NCBI RefSeq assembly: GCF_027011145.1
Contig: NZ_JALVAO010000060.1
Span: forward strand, 1-64,000
Source: Thermococcus sp.
Lineage (GTDB): Archaea > Methanobacteriota_B > Thermococci > Thermococcales > Thermococcaceae
DNA: 64,000 nucleotides
Reading direction: 5' to 3'
The translations under genes and the position numbers were made by a program. Positions 44,660 through 53,476 of this stretch are shown here, one piece after another. The number at the start of each line of letters is the position of its first letter. The stretch's first letter is position 1. Below the pieces are notes generated by a model. That model was not told where the DNA came from, did not search any database, and saw nothing but the letters and a program-made list of their open reading frames with translations.

Positions 44660-45841
44660 ATGTTCGAAGCCAAGCTCGTTTGCACTCACTGCGGTGCCGA
44701 ATATCCCCTGGCATCGGGCATATACAAGTGTCCCAAGTGCGGGGCCCCCCTCGATGTGATCTACCACTACGAGGACATAGCTAACCTCATAGAGGACGAC
44801 GACCCGTGGTTTAGGGAAAGCCCGCACGTCTGGAAGTATTGGATGTTTCTGCCAGTTTCGAACCTCAAGAGAATAGTCACCCTCAACGAGGGTGGCACGA
44901 GGCTCTACAGGCTCAAACGCCTTGAGGAAAAGCTCGACATAGGAAAGCTCTACGTCAAGTATGAGGGCGAGAATCCAACTGGGGCGTTCAAGGACAGGGG
45001 TTCGAGCGTTGAGATAACTAAGGCACTCGAATTCCACGCGAGGAGGGTTATAGTGGCCTCAACGGGGAACATGGCGGCGAGCGTTTCAGCCTACGGCGCC
45101 AAAGCCGGTCTCGAAGTGACCATAGTGGTTCCAGAGGGCACTCCAGAGGAGAAGTTAACCCAGGCGAGGATGTACGGGGCCAAGGTTGAGGTCTTCGGAA
45201 AGACCTACGACGAGGCTTTAGCTGAGGCCGAGAGGAAGGCCGTGGAGGAGGACTACTATTTGACGGGCAACTACCACTACCGTGTGGAGGGACAGAAAAC
45301 TACGGGCTTTGAAATACTCGACCAGCTCCGCTACAACGTTCCGGACTGGATTATCGTCCCAATCGGTGCTGGAACACACCTCAGGGCCATCTGGAAGGGG
45401 GTTAAGGAGTTCTACAAGGTCGGCCTCGTCGAGGATCTGCCGAGGATTGCCGGGGCTCAGATAGAGGGCTACGATGCGATAGTGAAGGCGTGGAAGACGG
45501 GTAAGCCGATTGAGAGAATAGAGAAGAAAGTTCCAACGATAGCGAGCGCCATAGCCGTGAAAAAGCCAGTTGACGGGGAGAACGTGATAAAGGCCGTTAA
45601 TGAGAGCAACGGCCACTTGGATACGGTGACAAACAGGGAAACTGCTGAAGCTGGAATGCTCCTCGGCAGGGAGGGAATCTTCGTGGAGCCCTCATCTGCA
45701 ACAGCCTTGGCCCTCGCCAAGAAGATGCGCGAGGAGGGGGTAATAGACAAAGATGAAACCGTTGTGGTCGTTGCAACAGGACACGGCCTTAAGGACGTGA
45801 AAACGTGGGAGAAAGTTCTTTCAGGGAACTTCGTGATGTAA
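44660..45841 (+). CDS. thrC: Threonine synthase
   Basis: A 393-residue PLP enzyme converting O-phosphohomoserine to threonine. An N-terminal zinc ribbon (CTHCGAEYPLASGIYKCPKC) is followed by the PLP lysine in ENPTGAFKDRGSS, the ASTGNMAASVSAYGAKAG substrate loop and the glycine-rich GAGTHLRAIW. ATG 44660 follows GGTGAT; the extension to 44627 overlaps the promoter of the divergent phr gene. The last 21 bases overlap the convergent thymidine kinase gene. Confidence 0.93.
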   Translation: MFEAKLVCTHCGAEYPLASGIYKCPKCGAPLDVIYHYEDIANLIEDDDPWFRESPHVWKYWMFLPVSNLKRIVTLNEGGTRLYRLKRLEEKLDIGKLYVKYEGENPTGAFKDRGSSVEITKALEFHARRVIVASTGNMAASVSAYGAKAGLEVTIVVPEGTPEEKLTQARMYGAKVEVFGKTYDEALAEAERKAVEEDYYLTGNYHYRVEGQKTTGFEILDQLRYNVPDWIIVPIGAGTHLRAIWKGVKEFYKVGLVEDLPRIAGAQIEGYDAIVKAWKTGKPIERIEKKVPTIASAIAVKKPVDGENVIKAVNESNGHLDTVTNRETAEAGMLLGREGIFVEPSSATALALAKKMREEGVIDKDETVVVVATGHGLKDVKTWEKVLSGNFVM

Positions 45842-46399
45842 ACGGCACCTCGCCTCGTAGCTTTCCTTTCCCCCTACCATTATCACCGGAGAGTCCCTTG
45901 GTGCTGGCTTCCCGTCTATGAGCCTCTGACTCCTCGTTGCCGGTCTTCCGCAGACGGTACAAACGGCCGTGAGGTAGACGATGTTGTCAGCCCTGACGAG
46001 CAGTTCCTTCATAACTGGAAACGGCTCGGCCTTGAAGTCGAGGTTGAGACCGCTCGCTATGACGTAAACCCCCTTGTCGGCAAGCTCGTTTAACGCTCCA
46101 ACGATTTCCATCGGAAAGAACTGGACTTCATCGACCCCTATTACCTCAAAGCCTTCTCTGCTTGTCAGGTCGACTATCATTCGAACCCCATTCTCGTCCG
46201 TTGGAACCACATAGGCTTTGTATCTCAGACCGTTGTGGGCAACGACGTCGCTCGTTGAATAGCGGTTGTCTATGCTCGGCTTGAAGAGCGCGACTTTTCT
46301 CTTTGCGTAGGCCTGTCTCTCGATTCTCTTTATCAGCTCGCTCGTTTTTCCTGCAAACATCGGGCCCGTAATGACTTCGAGAAAGCCTCCTGGATGCAT
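45821..46399 (-). CDS. tdk: Thymidine kinase (type II)
   Basis: A 192-residue salvage enzyme: Walker A GPMFAGKTSEL (about 12-22), Walker B region VIGVDEVQFF with the catalytic Glu, and lasso-domain zinc ligands CTVCG...CRLHHE near the C-terminus. ATG 46399 starts MHPGGFLEVITGPMFAGKT. Single gene between thrC and RubisCO. Confidence 0.95.
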   Translation of the reverse strand: MHPGGFLEVITGPMFAGKTSELIKRIERQAYAKRKVALFKPSIDNRYSTSDVVAHNGLRYKAYVVPTDENGVRMIVDLTSREGFEVIGVDEVQFFPMEIVGALNELADKGVYVIASGLNLDFKAEPFPVMKELLVRADNIVYLTAVCTVCGRPATRSQRLIDGKPAPRDSPVIMVGGKESYEARCRLHHEVP

Positions 46400-46494
46400 G
46401 GGACCACCGTTTGACCTTGGGTTTGTGCGTTAAATTACCTTCGGAGAAAAGTTTGAAGGAAAGACGAAAAGAAACTTCAAAAGCGGGCACTCCA

Positions 46495-47829
46495 TCAGAC
46501 GGGCGTAACGTGGCCCCACTTCTCGAGGGCCCTGGCGAGCTCCTTGTGGGTCTTCGCGTATTCATCAAGGGGTATTCCCTGCATTATGGCATCGATTGCC
46601 TGCCTGACGGCTCTAGCTCCGGCCTTGGGTCCATCGGGGTGGCCCATCGTTCCACCGCCGAGCTGGAGCACTATATCCTTACCGAGGGCCTCTATGACGG
46701 GCTCGATGTTGCCGGGGTGAAGACCTCCTGAGCTAGTCGGGAAGACGGGTTTTATGTGGTAGAACTTCTGCTCAAGGTGGAAGACGTCGTTCTCATCTGG
46801 GACGTAGTGGCTCTCGGTGATTATTCTCTTGTACTGGATTACCTCCCACTTGGTTCCCTCGAGCTTTCCGGCACCGGCAGTTCCAACGTGGAGCTGGTCA
46901 ACACCGATTACCCTTGCGAGTTTCGCCAGAACGAACATCGAGATGCCGTGGTAGGGGTTCCTGTCGAAGGCAGCATGCATCGCCCTGTGGGCGTGCAGAG
47001 CTATGCCGTAATCTTCGGCAAGCTCGCGAATGTAATCGAGAACGCCCCATCCAAGGACAACGATGTCAATCATCGCATGTGGAACACCGTAGTCTGCCAA
47101 GAGTTCGAGCCTTCTCTCCATTTCCAGAACGGGGGCGGTTATGTTTGCAAACCAGGTCTTCTTCTCTCCTGTCTCGTTTTCTGCCTTCTCCATGGCCTTG
47201 GTAACGACCTTGACGCGCTCCTCAAAGCGGTTGTACCACGGGCTTGTGAGGTTCTCATCGTCCTTCAGGTAATCGGCTCCACCCGTGTAGAGGTCGAGGG
47301 CAAGCTTGTAGAGTTCCTCAGGGGAGTAGCCGACCTTCGGCTTTGGAACGACACCGTAGAGGGGCCTGTCGTATATTTCAAGTTTCTTCCTCACACCCTC
47401 AATACCGAAGGCCGGTCCGGGGTAGTCCCTGAGGAACTTCTCGGGGAGATATATATCCTCGAGGCGAAGCCACTTAACACGCTTCATTCCAAAGATGTTC
47501 CCGGCAACACTTGCCAGAAAGCCGGGCATGTTGAAGTCTTCGAAGATATGGAGGGGGTATGCGATTTTTACAATCCAGCTCCCATCGCCCATATCAACGA
47601 AGTCGTAAGCTTTGGCCGAAAGGTCGGCCCATCTTTCCTGCTCATACCACTCATAAAGCGTCGTCCAGGTTCCCGTTGAGCTCTCAGCGGCAACGGCTCC
47701 TGCCGCCTGCTCTATAGTGTACCCTTCCGCAGGTGTAACGCGGAAAACAGCTATCACGTCCCTCTTCCTGTTTGGCTCGTAGTCCTTGTCCACGTAGTAG
47801 TCGTATATTTTGTCGAACTTCTCCACCAT
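46495..47829 (-). CDS. rbcL: Type III ribulose-1,5-bisphosphate carboxylase (RubisCO)
   Basis: A 444-residue large-subunit-only RubisCO. The carbamylated lysine is Lys189 in GGADYLKDDENL, with the metal-binding Asp/Glu next to it; HRAMHAAFDRN and the C-terminal GGGTMGHPDGPKAGARAVRQA phosphate site are intact. In Thermococcales it works with AMP phosphorylase and ribose-1,5-bisphosphate isomerase to convert nucleotide ribose to 3-phosphoglycerate; those genes are not in the window. ATG 47829 follows GGAGGTGATG; TTTTTTATAG at about 47869-47880 is the TATA. Confidence 0.97.
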   Translation of the reverse strand: MVEKFDKIYDYYVDKDYEPNRKRDVIAVFRVTPAEGYTIEQAAGAVAAESSTGTWTTLYEWYEQERWADLSAKAYDFVDMGDGSWIVKIAYPLHIFEDFNMPGFLASVAGNIFGMKRVKWLRLEDIYLPEKFLRDYPGPAFGIEGVRKKLEIYDRPLYGVVPKPKVGYSPEELYKLALDLYTGGADYLKDDENLTSPWYNRFEERVKVVTKAMEKAENETGEKKTWFANITAPVLEMERRLELLADYGVPHAMIDIVVLGWGVLDYIRELAEDYGIALHAHRAMHAAFDRNPYHGISMFVLAKLARVIGVDQLHVGTAGAGKLEGTKWEVIQYKRIITESHYVPDENDVFHLEQKFYHIKPVFPTSSGGLHPGNIEPVIEALGKDIVLQLGGGTMGHPDGPKAGARAVRQAIDAIMQGIPLDEYAKTHKELARALEKWGHVTPV

Positions 47830-48180
47830 TTGCATCACCTCCTCGGTAAACATTCTATAGCATCATGAACTATAAAAAACATACTGCCAAATTATGTGGA
47901 TTGACGAACTTATATTTTCATAAATGATACGATGTTTGGAAATTCTCTTATCCGTATTTGGACTTTGGAGGTCTTTTTTGCCCTTTCATAATCTTCCACC
48001 AAGGGTTGCCGTTTCCCTGTAAACTAGTGAATATCCCAAGGGATTAAAAGTTCTCGACGATTAACTGAAATTGCGCCGATAGACCCATTCAGAGGGCTTC
48101 TTTTCCGAAAAGTTTATATATGCCTTCCCTCCTAGAATAGAACGCAGAAACCTGCAAAAAAGAAATAGGAGGTGTTGTGG
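47830..48180. other. Divergent intergenic region RubisCO / histone
   Basis: These 351 bases hold two promoters. On the minus strand TTTTTTATAGTTC (about 47869-47880) serves RubisCO. On the plus strand AGTTTATATATGCC (48109-48122) serves the histone gene, leaving a leader of about 35-40 bases ending in AGGAGGTG. The AT-rich middle (about 47900-48080) contains no coding frame or RNA motif that I can support. Confidence 0.65.
48109..48122 (+). promoter_or_regulatory. Histone gene TATA box
   Basis: AGTTTATATATGCC with a purine-rich CCGAAA sequence before it (BRE-like), about 65 bases before the histone ATG. Strong match to the archaeal consensus, in keeping with high expression. Confidence 0.65.
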
Positions 48181-48384
48181 ATGGCTGAGCTTCCAATTGC
48201 CCCGGTTGACAGGCTTATTAGGAAGGCCGGTGCCGCTCGCGTTAGCGAGGAGGCCGCCAAGGTCCTCGCCGAGCACCTCGAGGAGAAGGCCCTCGAGATT
48301 GCCAAGAAGGCCGTTGCCCTCGCCCAGCACGCCGGCAGGAAGACCGTCAAGGCCGAGGACATCAAGCTTGCCATCAAGAGCTGA
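48181..48384 (+). CDS. Archaeal histone
   Basis: A 67-residue histone-fold protein, [20 protein letters not shown]...[14 protein letters not shown], that wraps DNA as dimers stacked into a superhelix. No tails. Position next to RubisCO corresponds to the second histone (htkB) of T. kodakarensis, from memory. The ribosome binding site AGGAGGTG is full consensus. A T-rich CTTTTCTTTCCTTT tract follows the stop. Confidence 0.97.
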   Translation: MAELPIAPVDRLIRKAGAARVSEEAAKVLAEHLEEKALEIAKKAVALAQHAGRKTVKAEDIKLAIKS

Positions 48385-48400
48385 TGGCTTTTCTTTCCTT
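48385..48400 (+). terminator. T-rich tract after histone gene
   Basis: TGGCTTTTCTTTCCTTT immediately follows the stop, typical of archaeal termination. Confidence 0.45.
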
Positions 48401-48888
48401 TACCATAGTTTTATCCTTTTAACCTCTGGCTCTTCTCCGGGTTTTAAGAGGACAAAACCCGGCTCGTCCCACCTCGGGAACGTTGGAGAACCCGGGTTGA
48501 GGAGGTTGACCCTTTTCCCGTACAAACTGAAGGAATCAAAGTAGAAGCGGTGGGTGTGACCAAAGATTAGCAAATCAACTTCCATATCGAGGGCCTTGAG
48601 GGTCAAAAACTGGGCGTTGAGCGAAAGGAGCTGGTGGCCGTGTATGAGGCCTATTCTAAGTCCTTGCACTTCTATGGTCTCCTCCTCCGGGAGGTTGAGG
48701 TAATCAACGTTTCCCCTAACTGCAACGGTCGGTGCTATCTCCTCAAGCGTTTCGAGCACTTCCGGAGAGGTTATATCCCCAGCGTGGAATATGAGCTCTG
48801 GCCTTGTTTCCCTAAGTTTTTCCAAAAGGGGAAGTGGAAGGGCCTTTGCCTTGTCTCCAACGTGGGTGTCGCTCAGTACCGCTATCAT
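48400..48888 (-). CDS. YfcE/MJ0936-type metallophosphoesterase
   Basis: A 162-residue phosphodiesterase with the binuclear metal motifs SDTHVGD (about 6-12), HAGDI, RGNVDY and GHTHR. Relatives cleave model phosphodiesters or cyclic nucleotides; the natural substrate is unknown. I use ATG 48888, two bases after the TFB stop; GTG 48894 overlapping that stop is also possible. Translationally linked to TFB. Confidence 0.88.
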   Translation of the reverse strand: MIAVLSDTHVGDKAKALPLPLLEKLRETRPELIFHAGDITSPEVLETLEEIAPTVAVRGNVDYLNLPEEETIEVQGLRIGLIHGHQLLSLNAQFLTLKALDMEVDLLIFGHTHRFYFDSFSLYGKRVNLLNPGSPTFPRWDEPGFVLLKPGEEPEVKRIKLW

Positions 48889-48890
48889 AC

Positions 48891-49811
48891 TCACATCGGG
48901 ACGTTTATTCCAAGTTTTTCAACGAGCTCCTTGTAGCGGTTCCTCACGGTTACCTCTGTAACGTGAGCTACCTCTGCCACTTCACGTTGCGTTTTCTTCT
49001 CCCCTTCGAGGAGGGACGCTATGTAGAGAGCAGCGGCGGCCAGGCCTGTGGGCCCTTTTCCGCTGGTTATACCGCGCTTTATGGCCTCGCGAAGGATTTC
49101 CTTTGCGCGCTCCTTCGTCCTTGAGCTTACCCCAAGGGCGTCTCCAAAGCGGTCAACGTATTCAATTGGACTCGTAGGACGGAGGTTCAGGTTGAGGCCC
49201 CTCGCGAGGAAGCGGTAACTCCTCCCAATTTCCTTCTTGGTTACCTTAGAAACGGCCGCAATCTCGTCGAGGGTCCTCGGGATTCCCTCCATACGGCAGG
49301 CCGCGTATAGAGCAGCTGAAACCATTCCCTCTATCGACCTTCCACGGATGAGCTTCTTCATAACGGCTTTCCTGTAGAGGGAAGCGGCGACCTCCTTTAC
49401 CCTTCTCGGAAGGCGCATCTGTGCCGCCATTCTGTCGAGCTCACTGAGCGCGAAGGCGAGATTCCTCTCGGCGGCATCGTTTATGCGCATTCTTCTCTGC
49501 CACATGCGGAGCCTTCTCATCTTCGAGCGATACATCCCGGTTATCTGGTTGCCGTGTATGTCCTTATCGCGCCAGTCTATGTCGGTTGAGAGGCCTTTGT
49601 CGTGTATCATAAGCGTCATCGGCGCACCGGTTCTGGCGCGTTTTGCCCTCTGGTCCGGGTCGAAGGCCCTCCACTCCGGCCCCTCATCGACCACGTTCTC
49701 CTCAATCACATAACCGCAGACCTTACAGACTATCTCACCCCTTCTGGGGTCGTATATAAACTCCGTTGACCCGCACACGGGACAAACCCTTTTCGGAGTA
49801 ATCGCTCTCAC
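48891..49811 (-). CDS. tfb: Transcription initiation factor B (TFB, second-type)
   Basis: A 306-residue TFB: N-terminal zinc ribbon [25 protein letters not shown]-reader/linker ([21 protein letters not shown]), then two cyclin-like repeats ending in the BRE-contacting [17 protein letters not shown]. The terminal GINVPM and the neighbours (Gar1, histone) correspond to TFB2 of T. kodakarensis, from memory. The GTG start at 49811 overlaps the gar1 stop. A second TFB gene is not in the window. Confidence 0.95.
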   Translation of the reverse strand: MRAITPKRVCPVCGSTEFIYDPRRGEIVCKVCGYVIEENVVDEGPEWRAFDPDQRAKRARTGAPMTLMIHDKGLSTDIDWRDKDIHGNQITGMYRSKMRRLRMWQRRMRINDAAERNLAFALSELDRMAAQMRLPRRVKEVAASLYRKAVMKKLIRGRSIEGMVSAALYAACRMEGIPRTLDEIAAVSKVTKKEIGRSYRFLARGLNLNLRPTSPIEYVDRFGDALGVSSRTKERAKEILREAIKRGITSGKGPTGLAAAALYIASLLEGEKKTQREVAEVAHVTEVTVRNRYKELVEKLGINVPM

Positions 49812-50131
49812 CCCCTTCTTCTGGGGGCGGGGCGAGAACGCTTGACTCTTCTAGAATCCTTGGTTTTCTTGGCTTTAGCCTTTTTACTAGATTTTTTACC
49901 CCTCTTCCTTTTATCCACGTAGAGAAGAGCCCCAACGTACTTCTCGGGATTCTTAACCCTTGGTTTGACGGCAACATAGGGATAATCAACGGGACCGAAA
50001 ACATCCTTAACAATACCAACGGGCTTCAAATCCTTGTCAACAACGGGTTCGTTGAGCGATGGAACCCAGTTCGTCCTGACTATCAGGAAACCCTGCTTCG
50101 CGTAGTGAGAAACCTTCCCCAGGCGCTTCAT
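49808..50131 (-). CDS. gar1: H/ACA ribonucleoprotein subunit Gar1
   Basis: A 107-residue protein of the box H/ACA pseudouridylation particle. The beta-barrel core ([19 protein letters not shown]...[20 protein letters not shown]) binds the Cbf5 catalytic subunit. The long C-terminal Lys/Arg-rich tail is RNA-binding. ATG 50131 follows GGTGGGG. It heads an operon with tfb and the phosphoesterase. Confidence 0.92.
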   Translation of the reverse strand: MKRLGKVSHYAKQGFLIVRTNWVPSLNEPVVDKDLKPVGIVKDVFGPVDYPYVAVKPRVKNPEKYVGALLYVDKRKRGKKSSKKAKAKKTKDSRRVKRSRPAPRRRG

Positions 50132-50254
50132 AGCCCCACCCCAAAACGGCATCTCCTTTTAAACTTTTCGCTTTTTACCTTAAAAGCCTTTTGGTATTCT
50201 GAGAAAGGTTTTTAACACCAAATCACAAACAATAAAAGATTGGGACGGGTAAAA

Positions 50255-51079
50255 ATGAGATGCCTTGTCGTCGGTCACGTCGTCAGGGACGTAATAAGGC
50301 GCGGTTCGAAAATCGAAGAGAGGCTGGGTGGTGGTGCATACTATTCTGCTCTAGCTCTATCCCGTTTCTGCGACGTTGAGGTTCTTACGAGCTTTTCAAC
50401 CCTCCCGGAGGAGTGGATTGACGAGCTCCGCTTCCTCGGAAAGTTAACGGTTCTTCCCTCTGAGGAGACGACCTCCTACGAGCTAACCTACATTGACTCC
50501 AACAGGCGGGAGCTCAGGCTAATCTCGCGCGCCTCTCCAATCAACGAACTTCCTGTTGGGAGATACGATGCCATACTGCTGAATCCCGTTGCAAACGAGA
50601 TTCCGGAGGAACTCGTTAAGGAGGCCCTTGACAGGGCTAGGCTTGTCTCCGCAGACGTTCAGGGGTTCATACGCTCACCTGAACCGGGTCCCGTAAGGCT
50701 CATCAGGAGGGACGGGTCTTTCCTGAAGGGTGTCAACGTTCTCCACGGGGATGTAAACGAGATTGACTACCTTGCCCTAGACCCTGACTCCTTTGACGTC
50801 CTTCTGCTCTCCAACGGGCCCAATCCCGGCACCGCTTACCTCCGTGGAAGACCATATCGTTTTGTTCCCGTTAGAGTGGAGGTGGAGGAATCAACGGGTG
50901 CTGGGGACGTCTTTCTCGGGGCCTTCACCGGTTTTTACATGAACTGTCCGTTCATCCAGTCCCTTAAGAGGGCCGTTGCCTTTACGGCGCTCTTCTTAAA
51001 GTACCGCTCAGTCGATTTTGGGATGGACGAGGTGAGCGAGCTCTCGAGGAGGGTAACCGTTGAGGCTTTAAGCGGTTGA
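50255..51079 (+). CDS. PfkB-family kinase, probable myo-inositol 3-kinase
   Basis: A 274-residue ribokinase-fold enzyme. The [11 protein letters not shown] substrate loop (about 26-36) and the catalytic [16 protein letters not shown] motif with the Asp base are intact. In T. kodakarensis the ortholog in this gene context was shown to phosphorylate myo-inositol, giving the inositol phosphate used for DIP synthesis; two DIP genes lie 4 kb downstream. Substrate assignment rests on synteny and memory. ATG 50255 follows GGGACGGGT. Confidence 0.85.
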   Translation: MRCLVVGHVVRDVIRRGSKIEERLGGGAYYSALALSRFCDVEVLTSFSTLPEEWIDELRFLGKLTVLPSEETTSYELTYIDSNRRELRLISRASPINELPVGRYDAILLNPVANEIPEELVKEALDRARLVSADVQGFIRSPEPGPVRLIRRDGSFLKGVNVLHGDVNEIDYLALDPDSFDVLLLSNGPNPGTAYLRGRPYRFVPVRVEVEESTGAGDVFLGAFTGFYMNCPFIQSLKRAVAFTALFLKYRSVDFGMDEVSELSRRVTVEALSG

Positions 51080-51094
51080 GCTGAAGAATGAACG

Positions 51095-51150
51095 ACCGAT
51101 GATGAAACGTCAGCACGCTGAACGCTGATGAGAAGGGACTTCCCTGAGGT
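51095..51150 (+). ncRNA. Candidate C/D box guide sRNA
   Basis: Plus strand: C box ATGATGA (51099-51105), 12-nt guide AACGTCAGCACG, D' CTGA (51118-51121), 3-nt spacer, C' CTGATGA (51125-51131, one base off), 12-nt guide GAAGGGACTTCC, D box CTGA (51144-51147), with a short ACC/GGT stem outside. Both guides have the canonical 12-nt length. The 3' end runs into the ribosome binding site of the Nudix gene. No target recognised. Confidence 0.72.
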
Positions 51151-51157
51151 GAATGGT

Positions 51158-51670
51158 ATGGACAGATACGTCCTTCTTGTTAAAGCACCCAAGGATGAGG
51201 ACATAAGCGGATTCAGAGAGGAAGTAAAGAGACTCGCCGAAGAGCACGGTCTAAAGGCCGAGCTCCACAGGTGCATAGGCCTTACAGTGGACGGCGTTAT
51301 CCTCTACAAAGGTGGCGTCGTTCTCATAAAGAGAAAGAGGGAGCCCTTTAAGGACAGCTTTGCCCTGCCGGGTGGTTTCGTGGAGTACGGGGAAACCGTT
51401 GAGGAAGCTTTGAAACGGGAGATGAAGGAAGAGACGGGTCTCGACGTCAGAATCCTGAGAGTGGTGGGGGTTTACTCCGAGCCAGACAGGGACCCGAGGG
51501 GGCACACGGTTTCAGTTGCTTTCCTCTGCATCGGAGAGGGTGAGCTCAAAGCCGGCGACGATGCGAAGGAAGTTCACGTCGTCCCTATTGATGAGGCCGA
51601 GAAACTTCCTCTGGCCTTTGATCATGCAAAGATACTCAGGGATGCACTTCACCCTAAAGACTGCTGGTGA
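51158..51670 (+). CDS. Nudix hydrolase, probable ADP-ribose pyrophosphatase
   Basis: A 170-residue enzyme with a complete Nudix box (GGFVEYGETVEEALKREMKEETGLDV, about 80-105). About 45 N-terminal residues precede the Nudix fold. The ortholog at this place in T. kodakarensis hydrolyses ADP-ribose to AMP and ribose 5-phosphate in the NAD/nucleoside degradation route that ends at RubisCO, from memory. ATG 51158 follows GAGGTGA; the in-frame stretch from 51128 is the guide RNA and is not coding. Confidence 0.88.
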   Translation: MDRYVLLVKAPKDEDISGFREEVKRLAEEHGLKAELHRCIGLTVDGVILYKGGVVLIKRKREPFKDSFALPGGFVEYGETVEEALKREMKEETGLDVRILRVVGVYSEPDRDPRGHTVSVAFLCIGEGELKAGDDAKEVHVVPIDEAEKLPLAFDHAKILRDALHPKDCW

Positions 51671-51675
51671 TTGCC

Positions 51676-52032
51676 ATGAGACTTGAATACCCGGCCTTTG
51701 GGAAGATAATCGTTGACGGAAAAACCTACGAGCATGACATCGTGGTTTACCCGAGCGGAAGGGTCGAGAAGAGGAAGAAGTGGCTGAGCAAGGGCAAACA
51801 CAGGACGAGCCACAAGCTCGACCCTGAGGAGCTGAGGGAGTACCTGAGGGAGGACTTCGACGTTCTGATAGTCGGCACGGGTTTTTACGGCTACCTCTCC
51901 CTCCTCCCTGAGAGCAGGGCCCTCGTTGAGGGGAAAGGGGTGGTGGAACTTCCCACAGGAAAGGCCGTCGAGCTCTTCAACGAGCTCTGGGGAAAGAAAA
52001 GAGTCCTGGGAATCTTTCACGTCACCTGCTGA
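51676..52032 (+). CDS. Mth938-like domain protein
   Basis: A 118-residue protein of the Mth938/NDUFAF3 family (DUF498), starting MRLEYPAFGKIIVDGKTYEHD, with VLIVGTGFYGYLSLLPE as the central strand-loop. The family fold is known but its archaeal function is not. ATG 51676 follows GGTGAT. It begins five bases after the Nudix stop, so the two are probably cotranscribed. Confidence 0.87.
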   Translation: MRLEYPAFGKIIVDGKTYEHDIVVYPSGRVEKRKKWLSKGKHRTSHKLDPEELREYLREDFDVLIVGTGFYGYLSLLPESRALVEGKGVVELPTGKAVELFNELWGKKRVLGIFHVTC

Positions 52033-53476
52033 GGTACCAGAGCAGGAGCGTGTCCACAGCCAGAAGGAAGGGAACTGAAAGGAACCACCTGAGGTACCAC
52101 AGTCCCCCGGTTATTCCGACGATTAAGCCGTTTACAGCGAGGGTAGCCAGCATTTTCTTCCACGTTGTCTGGGGTAGTGAGACTTCCTCCGCTTTCCAGT
52201 AGAACACCGCGAGGGCCGTTCCGGAGGTGGCAACGGGCAGGAGTACCGCCAGTGGGAGAACCTTTAAGGCTTCTGAGGTTTTGAGGGATAAAACTGCTGT
52301 AGCGAGTGTCCCAGAAACCACGGGAATCGTTGCCATGGTAATTATCTTTCCCCGAAGGAAGGTTTTCAGCTCCAGTGGGAGAGTCCTGAGAACCTCAAAG
52401 GCCCTCCCGTCTATTTTGAGGACGGCATCTATAGAAATCGCCGACGTCCAGCCCACTGCCAGGACGAACCCGAGGGCCGCGCTACCGCTTCCCGAGTTTA
52501 TTGCCCCTATCAGAGAGGGGATTATGACGACAATCGGCATCAGGAGCCCGGTTAAAAGCGACGTGTTCCGCGAGGCAACCTTGAAGTCCTTTAGCGCTAG
52601 CGCCAGGGCCGGGGAATGGAGAGAAATTCTTCCGGTGGTTTTTCTTCCCCCGGTTGCGGTTCCTTCGCTTATTCTCGCCCAGAGCCTCCTGACGGTTAGG
52701 ACGTAAACCGTCCCGATGACCAACCCATATGCTATGAGAAGGCCGATTGAGAGGAGCGGTTTTTCAACGGTTGAAACGGAGAAGGGATACGCTACCGAGT
52801 ACCTCTGGAAGACCTCCTTCAGGCCCTCGTAGTGAGTGGCAACGTAACGCTGGAAGTAGTTCAGGCCATAGAAAAGGGACATCACAACTAGAATTCCAAG
52901 GGCCTTGAGTGCCGTCTTAACGCCCGAGAACCTTCCGCCGGAGACCCTTCCGAACCGGTCGTATATGAAAAGGCCGAGGGTGTGGCCGAGCATCGTCCCC
53001 GTTATCGCCCACGCAAAGCCGAGCAGTCCATTTAATGCTCCAAGCCTTAGAGCCAGTGCAACCGACGGAGCAAGTAGGAAGAGGGCCGTTGGAAGCTCTA
53101 TGGTGAGGAGAAGAACGCTTAGATACCTCCCCCCAACCTCAATGGGAAGCGACAGCAGGGGCTCAAAGAGGCCGAGCGAGACCGCGTACTGGGCAGTTAC
53201 GGCCGTTCCGTAGAGGGCCATTATCATGGGTATCATGCAGTAGCTCGCGTATATTACGGCGGAACCTCCGGGGTCCTTTGTGTAGTACACAGCTGGGGAG
53301 AGAATAAGCCCGAACAGCGAGTACAGAATTGACTGGCTGATAAGGGCCCTTTTCAGGCTTCCTCCCCTTTTGAAGGCCTTCGAGAACTTTTCCCAGTCCG
53401 CCGAAAGCTGGGGGTTTGCCTTCAACCGTCTGTAGGTCATCTCGCGGTAGAGGACGCGTATGATTTCCCATTCCAT
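52022..53476 (-). CDS. ABC-2 type transporter permease
   Basis: A 484-residue protein with 12 or so membrane helices in two halves (about 45-265 and 300-480) around a polar stretch. It is paired with an export-type ATPase whose stop overlaps its start by one base. No outside domain of note. The exported substrate is unknown; lipids, antibiotics or metabolites are all possible. Confidence 0.82.
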   Translation of the reverse strand: MEWEIIRVLYREMTYRRLKANPQLSADWEKFSKAFKRGGSLKRALISQSILYSLFGLILSPAVYYTKDPGGSAVIYASYCMIPMIMALYGTAVTAQYAVSLGLFEPLLSLPIEVGGRYLSVLLLTIELPTALFLLAPSVALALRLGALNGLLGFAWAITGTMLGHTLGLFIYDRFGRVSGGRFSGVKTALKALGILVVMSLFYGLNYFQRYVATHYEGLKEVFQRYSVAYPFSVSTVEKPLLSIGLLIAYGLVIGTVYVLTVRRLWARISEGTATGGRKTTGRISLHSPALALALKDFKVASRNTSLLTGLLMPIVVIIPSLIGAINSGSGSAALGFVLAVGWTSAISIDAVLKIDGRAFEVLRTLPLELKTFLRGKIITMATIPVVSGTLATAVLSLKTSEALKVLPLAVLLPVATSGTALAVFYWKAEEVSLPQTTWKKMLATLAVNGLIVGITGGLWYLRWFLSVPFLLAVDTLLLWYLSR

